A stretch of DNA of 64,000 nucleotides from Acidobacteriota bacterium (lineage in GTDB: Bacteria > Acidobacteriota > Thermoanaerobaculia > Gp7-AA8). Below, piece by piece: positions 1 through 8,653 of this stretch; positions within the stretch are counted from its first letter, which is position 1, and each line of letters starts with the position of its first letter. The DNA lies in NCBI GenBank assembly GCA_021781455.1, contig JAJXWV010000047.1:186001-250000 (forward strand), written 5' to 3'. The position numbers and the translations under genes are program-made. The notes under the pieces were generated by a model that was not told where the DNA came from, searched no databases, and worked only from the letters and a program-made list of their open reading frames with translations.

Positions 1-588
1 GCGGAAGCGGACGTCGGGATCGCCGATGACGCGGATGCGTTTGGCGGCCATGTCCTCGAGTCCGCCGACGTAGTCGATCACCGAAAAATCAGCGATGTTG
101 TAGAAGAGGGCGTTGATCGTGAAGTCGCGGCGCCGGGCGTCCTGCAGCGGCGAACCGAAGGTGTTGTCGTCGGTGATGAGTAGGTCCTCGGCGTCGTCGG
201 CTCGTTCCGGCTCCCGGCGAAAGGTCGAGACCTCCACCACCTGGTCCTGAAAGATGACGTGCACGAGGCGGAAGCGGCGGCCGATGATGCGGCTGTTGCG
301 GAACAGCCGTCGCACTTCCGCCGGATGGGCGTCGGTGGCGATGTCGAAATCCTTCGGCGTGCGGCCGGCGAGCAGGTCGCGGACGCTGCCGCCGCAGAGG
401 TAGGCCCGATAACCGCTGCGGTGAAGGCGATACAGGACCTTCAGAACATTTTCGGGGATCTTGCGCCGCGAGATCGGGTGCGCGCTGCGGTCGATGATGA
501 TGCCCTCGGCCGGCGCGGCGTCCGGGTCGTGGTCGTGCTGTGGTTCGCCGGCTGTGGGGTCGGCCTGAGGGTGTGGCTGATCGGTCAT
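1..588 (-). CDS. pcnB: Poly(A) polymerase / CCA-adding-type nucleotidyltransferase (partial, 3' end outside window)
   Basis: The first 196 residues of a class II polynucleotide adenylyltransferase, which adds poly(A) tails to RNA and so promotes decay. The N-terminal ~40 residues are a low-complexity extension. Then comes the nucleotidyltransferase fold with GGSVRDLL at about residues 66-73 and the metal-binding DFD at 80-82 (DFDIATDA). The segment RRKIPENVLKVLYRL before the fold is typical of bacterial PcnB rather than CCA transferases; that is a judgement from family resemblance. The ATG overlaps the lepB stop (ATGA), so the two are probably translationally coupled in one minus-strand operon. 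The RNA-binding C-terminal half lies beyond position 1. Confidence 0.88.
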   Translation of the reverse strand, partial: MTDQPHPQADPTAGEPQHDHDPDAAPAEGIIIDRSAHPISRRKIPENVLKVLYRLHRSGYRAYLCGGSVRDLLAGRTPKDFDIATDAHPAEVRRLFRNSRIIGRRFRLVHVIFQDQVVEVSTFRREPERADDAEDLLITDDNTFGSPLQDARRRDFTINALFYNIADFSVIDYVGGLEDMAAKRIRVIGDPDVRFR

Positions 589-1358
589 GGACTGAAGGAT
601 TCGGCTCCGGTGTCGGTGTCCGCGGGTTCCGCGTGGTAGTGGTACTTGCTGTCGACGATGAAGAACGTGCGGTCCCACCGAGTGCGTGTGAAAAAGTGAA
701 TGAAGACGCTGGCCAGCTCCTTGACTCGGTCGGAGGCCGGCGCGTCGGGCGGGGGTGGCGTTCCCCGGAACGACCAGTAGACCATGAAGGCGCGGCCCTT
801 GATCATCGACCGTGGCACGGTCCCCCAGTATCGCGAGTCGCTGGAGCGGTCGCGGTTGTCGCCCATGGCGAAGTATTGCCCCTCCGGCACCGTGTAGGGA
901 CCGTACTGGTCGCGCGACCGATACGGCTCTGGAAGGGTGGGCTGAGGCGGGAAAATCGTCGGATCCTCGTGAATCACGTACGGCTCGGAGAGCGGCTTCC
1001 CGTCGATGAAGACCTTCTTGTACCGGATCTCGATGGTGTCGCCCGGCATGCCGATGACGCGCTTGACGAAGTCGGTATCCGGCTGGAGCGGGTAACGGAA
1101 AACGATGATGTCGCCGCGCCGGACAGGCCGCAGCGGCAGCAGCTTCGCCAGGAAGGCATTCGGCTCGGGGCCGTAAATGAATTTGTTGACGATGATGTGA
1201 TCGCCGACTTTGAGGTTGTCCTCCATCGATCCCGTCGGGATCTTGAAGGCCTGAAAGACGAAGATTCGGGCGAAATTGACGAAGATGACGGCGATCAGAA
1301 GCGCTTCGTAGTATTCGCGGATCGTCGACTTCTTCTGGGAATCATCGGTGGCTGCCAT
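585..1358 (-). CDS. lepB: Signal peptidase I
   Basis: 257-aa type I signal peptidase that cleaves Sec and Tat signal peptides at the outer face of the inner membrane. One N-terminal membrane segment spans about residues 18-37. The catalytic serine is S44 in PTGSM, the general-base lysine K99 is in DFVKRVIGMPGD, and the box E motif GDNRDRSSDSRYWG lies at 166-179. Length and motif order are normal for a single-span Gram-negative enzyme. The start lies 17 bp inside the 3' end of the upstream lipoprotein gene, and the stop overlaps the pcnB start, so the three probably form an operon. Confidence 0.95.
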   Translation of the reverse strand: MAATDDSQKKSTIREYYEALLIAVIFVNFARIFVFQAFKIPTGSMEDNLKVGDHIIVNKFIYGPEPNAFLAKLLPLRPVRRGDIIVFRYPLQPDTDFVKRVIGMPGDTIEIRYKKVFIDGKPLSEPYVIHEDPTIFPPQPTLPEPYRSRDQYGPYTVPEGQYFAMGDNRDRSSDSRYWGTVPRSMIKGRAFMVYWSFRGTPPPPDAPASDRVKELASVFIHFFTRTRWDRTFFIVDSKYHYHAEPADTDTGAESFSP

Positions 1359-2511
1359 TCTCTGGCGGGTGTCCCTTCAACTGATGTGCGATCCAGGCGG
1401 CGCCGAAGGATTGTACTAGAGCGGGGGCAACAGCCACGATGTTCCGCCGGGTCCGGTAGAAACCGGGGGGGACGGACGCGTCGGCGACGATCCAGATTGC
1501 GGAGTGCGGACGTCCTCGTCCGCTTGCGCCGGACGTCAGCCCCGGCGCTGACAAATCGGCGGGACGAGGGCGTCCCGCCGCGGCGGACGAGGACGTCCGC
1601 ACTCCGACGACGAAGACACGCCCGGTGTCGATCCATGGCACCGCACTGACAGCCTTCCAGAACGCCTGGTCGGGATCGTGGTCGATGACGGCACAAACGA
1701 CACGCGCAGCACTTTCCAGGCGTCCGCGAGCATCGTTCCACTCGTTCCACCCTTCAGCGCGCCAGACGACCAGCGGCAGTTTCTCGCCGTAGCGCATGAG
1801 AGTCGGTCGCAGGAGCAGCGATCCGCCGAGTGGATCGGCCGAGACGTCGAGGCGGACTGACGGCGCTGCCGTAACCTTTCGCTGCCGGCCGGAGTACGTC
1901 ATCACCTCGACCCGGTCCGATGCGTCGACGGAGCTCCACGAGACGGCATACTGCTCCGCCTTCGGCTCCCACGCCAGATCTTCGACGCGACCGTACGGAA
2001 ATTCGTTCGTCAGCTGCATCGATGTGGGGATGTGCACCGTGCGCACGAGGTCTCCGCCGCGAGCGCGAATGATGAAGCTGATCTTGTTTCCCCGCGGCGC
2101 GTACTGGACGCCCACTTCATCGGCGGGATCTTCCGGAACCCAGCTCACTTTGCTGCCTTCGAGCGAGACCAGCCCGATGTCGAAGTTGTCCTTCCGCTTT
2201 GCCGAGAACGCCACTTCGCGACGATCCATCGAGACGTCGAAGGAGTCGATATCCGCGTACTCCGGCGTGAGGTCGCGATCGCCGTCGACGAGCTTCGCCC
2301 CGGCCGCCGACCGCACGATGCGCACTCCGCTCTCGACCGGCACCCGCGGCGTGAACAGCAGCACCCCTCCCGCGCCGTAGGACAGTTGCGGATATTGCGC
2401 ACTCTGCGCGGCGGCGAGCCACTGCGGCGGGATCGGCTCATCGGAGGGAGGTTGCGGCGCGGAGGCACACGCCGCCAGCAACACCATCGAGAGCACCGTC
2501 AGCAGCCGCAT
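1342..2511 (-). CDS. Putative lipoprotein with TolB/WD40-like beta-propeller repeats, carrying an in-frame palindromic insertion
   Basis: 389-aa protein of unknown function. A lipoprotein signal (MRLLTVLSMVLLAAC, lipobox LAAC) directs it to the envelope. The middle contains blade-like segments resembling TolB propeller repeats, for example FDVSMDRREVAFSAKRKDNFDIGLVSLEG with the usual D-x-A-F-S pattern. Residues about 303-337 are encoded by a 105-bp perfect inverted repeat (1501-1605) whose length is a multiple of three, so the frame continues through it into a C-terminal tail. The tail looks like the end of the original protein. It is the first gene of the lepB-pcnB group. The product of the repeat is low-complexity Ser/Ala/Arg/Pro and presumably a surface loop. 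Confidence 0.72.
   Translation of the reverse strand: MRLLTVLSMVLLAACASAPQPPSDEPIPPQWLAAAQSAQYPQLSYGAGGVLLFTPRVPVESGVRIVRSAAGAKLVDGDRDLTPEYADIDSFDVSMDRREVAFSAKRKDNFDIGLVSLEGSKVSWVPEDPADEVGVQYAPRGNKISFIIRARGGDLVRTVHIPTSMQLTNEFPYGRVEDLAWEPKAEQYAVSWSSVDASDRVEVMTYSGRQRKVTAAPSVRLDVSADPLGGSLLLRPTLMRYGEKLPLVVWRAEGWNEWNDARGRLESAARVVCAVIDHDPDQAFWKAVSAVPWIDTGRVFVVGVRTSSSAAAGRPRPADLSAPGLTSGASGRGRPHSAIWIVADASVPPGFYRTRRNIVAVAPALVQSFGAAWIAHQLKGHPPENGSHR
1501..1605. repeat. 105-bp palindromic element inside a coding region
   Basis: Two 23-bp perfect inverted arms (1501-1523 and 1583-1605, core GCGGACGTCCTCGTCCGC) flank a second, smaller palindrome (about 1558-1580, core GGGACGAGGGCGTCCC). The element is exactly 35 codons long and leaves the host gene open. 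Confidence 0.9.
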
Positions 2512-2647
2512 TCGAATGCCATTCTAAGAAACTCCGAGGTCCAAGCGGGGCCTGCCGTTCGTTGCCCTTCTCCCCGCCGCAGCGGGGAGAAGGTGCCGAA
2601 GGCGGATGAGGGTGCCTTGCAGTCCCACCTTTCGATCGAACGTTCGA
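2512..2647. repeat. Intergenic spacer with REP-like palindrome (family I, copy 1)
   Basis: Between the lipoprotein start and the P5C dehydrogenase end. About 2553-2616 holds a palindrome with stem CTTCTCCCCGCCGC / GCGGGGAGAAG and conserved flanks. The same sequence, almost base for base, recurs at 34978-35036, with shorter relatives at 21760-21790 and 35054-35101. No gene seen. Confidence 0.85.
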
Positions 2648-4279
2648 CTACTCCCCCACTCCCTCGTGGGGCGTCTGCTTCTTCGTGACCTTCCGCGCGA
2701 TGGCCTTGGCCTGCAGGAAGAGGCCGAGGTAGTCGCGGCCGCCGGCCTTCGAATCGGTGCCCGACATGTTGAAGCCGCCGAACGGGTGGACGCCGACCAG
2801 AGCGCCAGTGCACTTGCGGTTGATATAGAGATTGCCGACGAAGAACTCGTTCTGCGCCTTGCGGATCTTCTCCTCGTTATCGGTGAACACAGCGCCGGTG
2901 AGGCCGAACTCGGTGTCGTTGGCGATGGCCAGGGCGTCGTCGAAGTTCTTCGCTTTGATCACCGCCAGCACCGGCCCGAAGATCTCTTCCTGGGCGATGA
3001 CGGCATTGCGGGCGACCGGCCCAATGACGGTCGGCTCGATGAAGAATCCCTGTTCCGGATGCACTTGGCCGCCGGCCAGGACCTGTCCTTCCTTCGCGCC
3101 CTTGTCGATGTACTCCTTGATCTTCTTCATCGCCGACTCGTTGACGACGGGGCCGATCTGCGACTCCCCCTTCTCGGATGCGCCGATGCGCATGGCTTTC
3201 GTCTTCTCCACCACCAGCGGCATGAATTTGTCGTAGATCGCTTCGTCGACGATGAGTCGAGAGCAGGCCGAGCACTTCTGGCCCTGGAATCCGAACGCCG
3301 AGGAGACGACCGCGGTGGCTGCCTCATCGAGGCTCCCCGTCTCGCGGTCGACGACGATGGCGTCCTTGCCGCCCATTTCGGCGATCACGCGCTTGATCCA
3401 GATCTGCCCCTTCGGCGTCCTGGCGGCTTCCTCGTTGATGTGCAGCCCCACTTCCTTCGAGCCCGTGAAGGAGATGAAGCGGATGCGCGGGCTCTGGATC
3501 AGCGGATCGCCGACCTCACCGCCGGAGCCGCTCATGAAGTTCACCACGCCCGCCGGCATGCCCGCCTCCTCCATCAGGGCGACGAAGCGGTAGGCGATCC
3601 ACGGCGCATCGGAGGACGGCTTGAGGATCACGCAGTTACCCGACACCGCGGCAGCGGTGGTCATGCCGGCCATGATCGCCAGCGGGAAGTTCCACGGCGG
3701 GATCACGGCGCCCACGCCGAGCGGCAGGTAGACGAGCTCGTTCTCTTCGTTCGGGATCTTCGTGATCGGCTGCCGGCCCGCATAGCGGTAGGCCTCGCGA
3801 GCGTAGAACTCGCAGAAGTCGATCGCCTCCGCCGTGTCGGCGTCGGCCTCCGCCCAGGTCTTGCCGACCTCGTAGATCATCGTCGCGGAGAACTCGTGCT
3901 TGCGCTCGCGAAGCAGCTTCGCGGTCCGCACGAGCAGTCCGGCGCGAACGTCGACCGGCTGCCTGCTCCAGCTCTCGAAGGCCTTCCACGCCGCGTCGAG
4001 AGCCTGCTGCACGTTCTCGCGCGTTCCCTTCTGGAACTTGCCGACCACCTGCTCCTTGTGCGACGGGTTCGCCGAGCTGAAGGTCTTCAGGCCGGTGATG
4101 CGCTTGCCGCCGATGACGAGCGGATACTCTCGACCGATCTCGCCCTTCACCTTCTGCAGCGCCGCTTCCATCGCGGTCTTGTTCTCGGGTTTGGTAAAGT
4201 CCGTGAGCGGCTCGTTCTTGAATTCACTCAGCGCCGCAGCAGTAGCGCGCTCGGTCCTCGGTTCAGTCAACGTAGTCAT
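2648..4279 (-). CDS. rocA: L-glutamate gamma-semialdehyde (1-pyrroline-5-carboxylate) dehydrogenase
   Basis: 543-aa NAD-dependent aldehyde dehydrogenase that oxidises glutamate semialdehyde to glutamate, the last step of proline and arginine catabolism. The N-terminal extension with IGGKRI, the cofactor segment PWNFPLAIM and the long form length match the RocA/PutA-C family rather than generic ALDHs. The catalytic glutamate is E301 (EMGGKD) and the nucleophile C336 (GFQGQKCSACSR). An AAAGGA Shine-Dalgarno lies about 9 nt before the ATG. No proline dehydrogenase gene is adjacent, so the partner must be elsewhere. It is divergent from the lipoprotein at 4344. Confidence 0.92.
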   Translation of the reverse strand: MTTLTEPRTERATAAALSEFKNEPLTDFTKPENKTAMEAALQKVKGEIGREYPLVIGGKRITGLKTFSSANPSHKEQVVGKFQKGTRENVQQALDAAWKAFESWSRQPVDVRAGLLVRTAKLLRERKHEFSATMIYEVGKTWAEADADTAEAIDFCEFYAREAYRYAGRQPITKIPNEENELVYLPLGVGAVIPPWNFPLAIMAGMTTAAAVSGNCVILKPSSDAPWIAYRFVALMEEAGMPAGVVNFMSGSGGEVGDPLIQSPRIRFISFTGSKEVGLHINEEAARTPKGQIWIKRVIAEMGGKDAIVVDRETGSLDEAATAVVSSAFGFQGQKCSACSRLIVDEAIYDKFMPLVVEKTKAMRIGASEKGESQIGPVVNESAMKKIKEYIDKGAKEGQVLAGGQVHPEQGFFIEPTVIGPVARNAVIAQEEIFGPVLAVIKAKNFDDALAIANDTEFGLTGAVFTDNEEKIRKAQNEFFVGNLYINRKCTGALVGVHPFGGFNMSGTDSKAGGRDYLGLFLQAKAIARKVTKKQTPHEGVGE

Positions 4280-4343
4280 GACGATGGTGTCCTTTCAAAG
4301 GCTGAGCCCCGGCGTCGATGTTGCAGCCTGAGGCGGCGGCAGG

Positions 4344-5084
4344 ATGTTATCGAATTCAATGGTGAGGGCAAGGACCGTAACAGCACTGTGCGCGTTGGCA
4401 CTCCTGTTTTCTTCGTGCTCATCCGTTGAGCCGTGGCAGAACGAGCCTGTCGGCGAAGAAGTGAACGTGGCGTTCGTCGTCGACCACAACCTGCTCTACC
4501 TCCCCTCGGTCACCATCGACAACCGCGCCGGACGCTACTTCTTCAGCACCGCATCGCCGCGGACGGTCCTCGATCCTCGTCTCGTCGCCGAGCTGCATGG
4601 CCCCAAGTCGTCCTACGTGCTGCGCATTGGCGAACGGGAAGCGCTGCAGTTCAATCCCGTCTCCCTGAACCTCGGAAGCACCGGCGATGCCATGCTCGGT
4701 GCCGACGTCTGGGGCAACCACGCCATCTCCATCGACTACGTTTCCGGGTTGCTCACGTACCAGAAGGAAGGGATTCATCCCGGCCTGATGACGCTGTACA
4801 ACTTCGACGCCCAGCCGATGGTCAACGTCGATCTCGACGGCCGGCAGATCAGCGCCATCGTCGACACCGCCAGCCCGGAAACGCTGGAGCTGCCGGGCCC
4901 GATCGCCGGACGCCGCACCGCGCATGTCACCATCGCCGGATCGGATCTCGGCTCGGTCGACATCGCCATCGCGCCGGGCCTGACCCAGCCGCGACTCGGC
5001 AACCGGCTGCTGTCGAAGTTCCTCGTGTCGATCGATTACGGCCGGCGCGTCGTAGGCCTGTGGCGAGATCCCCGCGTGAAGTGA
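4344..5084 (+). CDS. Putative lipoprotein with retropepsin-like aspartyl protease fold
   Basis: 246 aa (or 241 if the start is the second ATG at 4359, which gives a tidier signal peptide). A lipobox is visible (LLFSSC). Two related halves can be discerned: one around FFSTASPRTVLDPRL and one around ISAIVDTASPETLELPG. The VDTAS segment resembles the D-T/S-G active-site loop of retropepsin-like proteins but has Ala where Gly is expected, so protease activity is uncertain. It is divergent from rocA and its stop is 4 bp from that of the convergent xdhC gene. No specific function is assigned. Confidence 0.6.
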   Translation: MLSNSMVRARTVTALCALALLFSSCSSVEPWQNEPVGEEVNVAFVVDHNLLYLPSVTIDNRAGRYFFSTASPRTVLDPRLVAELHGPKSSYVLRIGEREALQFNPVSLNLGSTGDAMLGADVWGNHAISIDYVSGLLTYQKEGIHPGLMTLYNFDAQPMVNVDLDGRQISAIVDTASPETLELPGPIAGRRTAHVTIAGSDLGSVDIAIAPGLTQPRLGNRLLSKFLVSIDYGRRVVGLWRDPRVK

Positions 5085-5088
5085 AGAG

Positions 5089-6003
5089 CTATCGCGCCAC
5101 GTTCACGGCCGCGCTGCCTCGCGCATGAATCGCTCCCTGGATCTCGCGCAACGAGTGCGCGCTGCGCGAGGTCAGCGCGCCCTGGATCTCGGCGATGATC
5201 GACAGGGCGATCTCGTCGGGCGTCTCGGCGCCGAGATCGAGACCGATGGGGCTGTGAAGCTTCGCCAGCTGGTCGGCCGGCACGTTCCCGATCTGGGCCA
5301 GCAGCTCCTCGCCGCGCGATTTCGGCCCGAGGAGCCCGACGTACGGGATTGAGCTCGGGAGGACGGCCGTCAGCAACGCCACATCGTGCAGGAAGTTGTG
5401 GGTCATGATCACGGCGGCGTCGAACGCATTCAGATCGACTTTCTCGTGCACTTCCTCGGGATGGACGTCCTTCGGCGCAATCACCGAAACGCGCCAGCCG
5501 ACCTGCTGCGCCAGCCGCGCCACCGGGTCGACGTCGCCGCCACCCCCGAAGACCACCACCGCCCGCTCCGGCCGGATCACTTCGACGAGCAGCTCGCGTC
5601 CTTCGTGAGTCGTCGTCCAGAGCACCGGCTCCCTCCCGTTCCAGCGGAACTCGGTCACCAGGCGCGGCAGATGACGCGCGTCGAATGGCTCGACGTAGAC
5701 ATCGAGCTCGCCGCGGCATCCCAGGCCGAGCCCGAAGAGCACGTCGCCATTGTTGGTCGTGTCGTAGACCATGAACGTCGGCCGCGGGTCATCGAGTAAC
5801 TTCTTGATCCTCTCGGCGATGTCTCGCTCGAGGCACCCGCCGCTGATCGCGCCGGTGATCGCCCCTTCTTCGCTGATGACGGCGCGGGCGCCGGGCCGAC
5901 GATAGGTCGAGCCGCGAGCGGCGACCACGGTGATGAGAACGCCGCGTTTACCTGCCTCGGTGAGGCACTTCACGGCTGCGATCGTGCGGGTGATCTCGTG
6001 CAT
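5089..6003 (-). CDS. xdhC: XdhC/CoxI family protein
   Basis: 304-aa member of the XdhC family, which in characterised cases binds molybdenum cofactor and inserts the sulfurated form into xanthine dehydrogenase-type enzymes. The N-terminal XdhC/CoxI domain (about 5-75) contains GSTYRRPGARAVI and the signature SGGCLERDI. The C-terminal Rossmann-like domain (about 145-290) begins with AVVVFGGGGDVDPVARLA. No molybdo-hydroxylase subunits lie in the window, so the client enzyme is unknown. It is convergent with the preceding lipoprotein gene; no clear ribosome binding site precedes the ATG. Confidence 0.85.
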   Translation of the reverse strand: MHEITRTIAAVKCLTEAGKRGVLITVVAARGSTYRRPGARAVISEEGAITGAISGGCLERDIAERIKKLLDDPRPTFMVYDTTNNGDVLFGLGLGCRGELDVYVEPFDARHLPRLVTEFRWNGREPVLWTTTHEGRELLVEVIRPERAVVVFGGGGDVDPVARLAQQVGWRVSVIAPKDVHPEEVHEKVDLNAFDAAVIMTHNFLHDVALLTAVLPSSIPYVGLLGPKSRGEELLAQIGNVPADQLAKLHSPIGLDLGAETPDEIALSIIAEIQGALTSRSAHSLREIQGAIHARGSAAVNVAR

Positions 6004-6089
6004 ATTCGAACGCTTGCCGCGTACGCTACACGTTTTCGCCGCAAGGCTGCAGACACAAATCAGAAACCAGAGAATGGCCGGAACCCACC

Positions 6090-6287
6090 GTCACTCCGAG
6101 CCGGCGTAACCGCGGCCCCGTCACTCTGAGCCGGCGTAAACCGCGAGGGAGGCGGATGGGCGGGAGCGTTGGAGCGCGGCGAAGAGTCTCTTACCGGGAC
6201 GATTGGGACGCTGGAGACTCTTCGCCGCGCTGCGCCGCTCCGCCCTCCCACCTTCCTCGCGGCTCCACCGGCTCAGAGCGACGGGAC
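6090..6287. repeat. Palindromic element family H, copy 1
   Basis: Begins with two tandem copies of GTCACTCYGAGCCGGCGTAA, continues with GAAGAGTCTCTTACCGGGAC, and ends with the reverse complement of the opening (ACCGGCTCAGAGCGACGGG). The stretch 6120-6223 matches 7332-7437 nearly base for base in the same orientation, so the PIG-L gene lies between direct repeats. A third, diverged copy lies at 59205-59400. Confidence 0.85.
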
Positions 6288-6345
6288 CCCGCGGAACCTC
6301 GTGAAACAAATCAAAGCAGGTCGTGGTATATGGTCGAAGACGATC

Positions 6346-7290
6346 ATGATGCTGATGGGCCTGCTATCCGTTCTTGCTCTTGCACGGGCCACAGCGGCGT
6401 CGACGGAGGGACGGGTGAAGCCATACCCACGAATCGCGCGACCGACGGAGTCGGATCGCATCCTGATCGTGGCGCCGCACATCGATGACGAGTCGATCAG
6501 CGCTGCCGGCTATGCCATCGACGCGATCGCGAGCGGCGCCCAGGTCTACGTCGTCTTCATCACGGCCGGCGACTGCAACCGCATCTCCGCGCGAGTGGTC
6601 AACAAGACCCTCGATCCGACAGTCAGCAGCTACCTGACCGTGGGCCGGACACGCATCGCGGAAGCCAGGTCGGTGATGGAGCATGTCGGCATTGCTGAAG
6701 ACCATTACTTCGTGCTCGGCTATCCCGATCGGGGGCTGCGGAGCATCGTGGACAACCGGAAGGACATCGTCCGTGCGCGCGGCACCCGCCAGCGCGCCGT
6801 CCCGTATGTCGAGGCCATGACACCGGGCTCGCCATACACGTTCGAGAGCGTGATGAGCGACATGGAACGCGTCCTGGAGATCGCCGCGCCGACCATCGTG
6901 ATCGCGCCGGTCGACTTCGACCTGCACTCCGATCACAGCGCCACGGCCGAGATCACCGACCTGGCGCTGTTTGATGCCGGCATGCACCCCCGCCGCCTCG
7001 GCTACCTCGTGCACTCGCAGCGCATCCCGACATCGCTGGTGCGCAGGACGCGCCGGGCCCTGCTTCCTCCGTCCAGCCTGCGCAAAATGGCGTGGGCAAC
7101 CTATCCGCTGACGCCCGAGGTGCGGAAACGCAAGGACGCGCTCCTCAAGTCGTACCGGAGCCAGCGCCCCTACACGGCGATCCTGCGCAATGCCTTCGTC
7201 CGCACGAATGAGCTTTTCATCGTGTACGACGGCGCGCGCACCGCGGCTCTGGTGACGCCGGCCGACGCCCGGATCGCGATCGCACGGTAG
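6346..7290 (+). CDS. Secreted PIG-L family deacetylase
   Basis: 314 aa from the ATG at 6346. A longer frame back to 6169 exists, but that part is encoded by the repeat element and would bury the signal sequence, so the later start is preferred. An N-terminal signal peptide (MMLMGLLSVLALARATA) is followed by the LmbE/PIG-L zinc site: a PHIDDE variant at about H45-E49 and HSDH at 194-197. The family removes acetyl groups from N-acetylglucosamine-type sugars. A secreted member probably acts on surface or environmental glycans rather than in bacillithiol synthesis. The gene is flanked on both sides by family H repeats in direct orientation. The substrate is not predictable. Confidence 0.8.
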   Translation: MMLMGLLSVLALARATAASTEGRVKPYPRIARPTESDRILIVAPHIDDESISAAGYAIDAIASGAQVYVVFITAGDCNRISARVVNKTLDPTVSSYLTVGRTRIAEARSVMEHVGIAEDHYFVLGYPDRGLRSIVDNRKDIVRARGTRQRAVPYVEAMTPGSPYTFESVMSDMERVLEIAAPTIVIAPVDFDLHSDHSATAEITDLALFDAGMHPRRLGYLVHSQRIPTSLVRRTRRALLPPSSLRKMAWATYPLTPEVRKRKDALLKSYRSQRPYTAILRNAFVRTNELFIVYDGARTAALVTPADARIAIAR

Positions 7291-7297
7291 ATTCCCC

Positions 7298-7508
7298 CCG
7301 TCATCCCAGCCGGCGAAACCGCCGTCCCTCCGTCACTCTGAGCCGGCGCAACCGCGTAGGCGGCGGACGGGCGGGAGCGGTGGAGCGCGGCGAAGAGTCT
7401 CTTACCGGGACGATTTGTCAGCTGGAGACTCTTCGCCGGGCCACCCACGGTGTGGGTGGGGCTTTCCAGCCCGCCACTGGAGCGCAGGCTGGAAAGCCTG
7501 TCCCACAC
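7298..7508. repeat. Family H repeat (copy 2) followed by family G palindrome (copy 1)
   Basis: 7332-7437 repeats 6120-6223 (GTCACTCTGAGCCGGCG, then GAAGAGTCTCTTACCGGGA). At 7448-7505 it runs into GTGGGGCTTTCCAGCCCGCC / AGGCTGGAAAGCCTGTCCC, an inverted repeat also found at 9953-10036 and inside dnaE. No gene. Confidence 0.83.
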
Positions 7509-7529
7509 TTCGGGGCTCAGAATGACGGC

Positions 7530-8519
7530 TTACCGTGAGGCGCCGTTGCTCGAAGTCATTCCGCTCGCGTTCACCTCGCGGAAATGGAGCGCGATCGAAG
7601 CGGTCCCCACCTCCGCCCCGTTCGCTTCCGCGTGCGGGTAGATGAAGTAGTTCAGCGGCTCGGCGGTCTTCGGGTGGAGGACCAGATCGCGACCCATGGT
7701 GAACTGGATGCGATCGGGATCGAGGTTGCCGAACAGATACGCACGCCTCATCGGATCGCTCGACAGCGAGGCTTCGGATGCGTCGATCGGGATCCAGCCG
7801 CGTCCCTTCACGTAGAACTCCGCCCAGCAGTGATAACCGGTCACTTCACCGTCTTTGGCCGTGAGCGGAAACCCGATCACGAAGCGCGCGGGAATGCCGC
7901 TGGCGCGGGCGAGCGAAAGGAACAGCGAGTGGAAGTCGGTACAGTTGCCGGCTCGAACGTCGCAGACGCGCTCGGTGTCGCCGTGACCCCAGCCCGGAAT
8001 GGTCTTGTCGTACTTGATCGAGCTGGAGACGTAGTCGTAGATCGCGTGCGCCTTCTCGATCGTCGTGGTCTTGCCAGCAGTCAGCTGGGCGGCCAGCTTG
8101 CTGACCCGCGGCGAGAGCGTGACGAGCCTGTCGGCCCGCAGTGCGCGCTGGAGCTCAGCCGGCGATGCGCTCGTTTCGGTAGGAGCCGTCATGAGCGCCT
8201 CGCTGCGCCGGGCGTTGAAGTGCACGTCCACTCTGAAGTCGCCGGCCGGAGGATTCGGGATCACGGCATAGGCGTACTGGTCGCCGAATTCCGGGTCCGT
8301 GTACCGCGTCCAGTGGTAGGGCGAATCGATCACGAGGTCGGAAACGACCTGCGGACCGCACGTCATGGGGAGCGGAATCCAGACCTTCAGATTCTTCGTT
8401 CCCGCCGGGATGGCCTTGACCGTGGCGGTGTAGGTCGCGTCGAACGTCTTGACCTTCTGGGCGAAGGCCGTCGACGCCAGGGCGAAAAGGGAGAGGAGAA
8501 TCAGTATCCGTCGGGTCAC
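7530..8519 (-). CDS. Transglutaminase-like cysteine protease family protein, secreted
   Basis: 329 aa from a GTG at 8519, chosen because AAAGGAGGAGC sits just upstream and because it yields a clean signal peptide (VTRRILILLSLFALASTAFA). The frame stays open further upstream only as an antisense shadow of the next gene. The catalytic triad of the transglutaminase core is present: C193 in RAGNCTDFHSLF, H230 in GYHCWAEFY, and D246 in WIPIDASEA. An N-terminal domain (about 25-105) resembles the beta-rich domain that precedes many bacterial transglutaminase-like proteases. Such proteins usually cleave or modify peptides in the envelope. It lies 134 bp downstream of the acyltransferase on the same strand. 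Confidence 0.85.
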   Translation of the reverse strand: MTRRILILLSLFALASTAFAQKVKTFDATYTATVKAIPAGTKNLKVWIPLPMTCGPQVVSDLVIDSPYHWTRYTDPEFGDQYAYAVIPNPPAGDFRVDVHFNARRSEALMTAPTETSASPAELQRALRADRLVTLSPRVSKLAAQLTAGKTTTIEKAHAIYDYVSSSIKYDKTIPGWGHGDTERVCDVRAGNCTDFHSLFLSLARASGIPARFVIGFPLTAKDGEVTGYHCWAEFYVKGRGWIPIDASEASLSSDPMRRAYLFGNLDPDRIQFTMGRDLVLHPKTAEPLNYFIYPHAEANGAEVGTASIALHFREVNASGMTSSNGASR

Positions 8520-8653
8520 TTGGAGCTCCTCCTTTTGAGCAGGAACAAACGATGAACAGCCGGTTCGGTATTTCTTTCGACGTGCGGGCTTCATGCCCGG
8601 TCGACCCTGGCCGGTGCCGCGCTGGACGCGGCGACGACGGGCGGTGGAAACCC

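Noticed and set aside
6346..7290. BshB-type bacillithiol deacetylase, tempting because a YpdA gene is present
   Set aside because: The protein has a signal peptide, so it should act outside the cytoplasm, and the gene is 32 kb from ypdA without bshA or bshC nearby.
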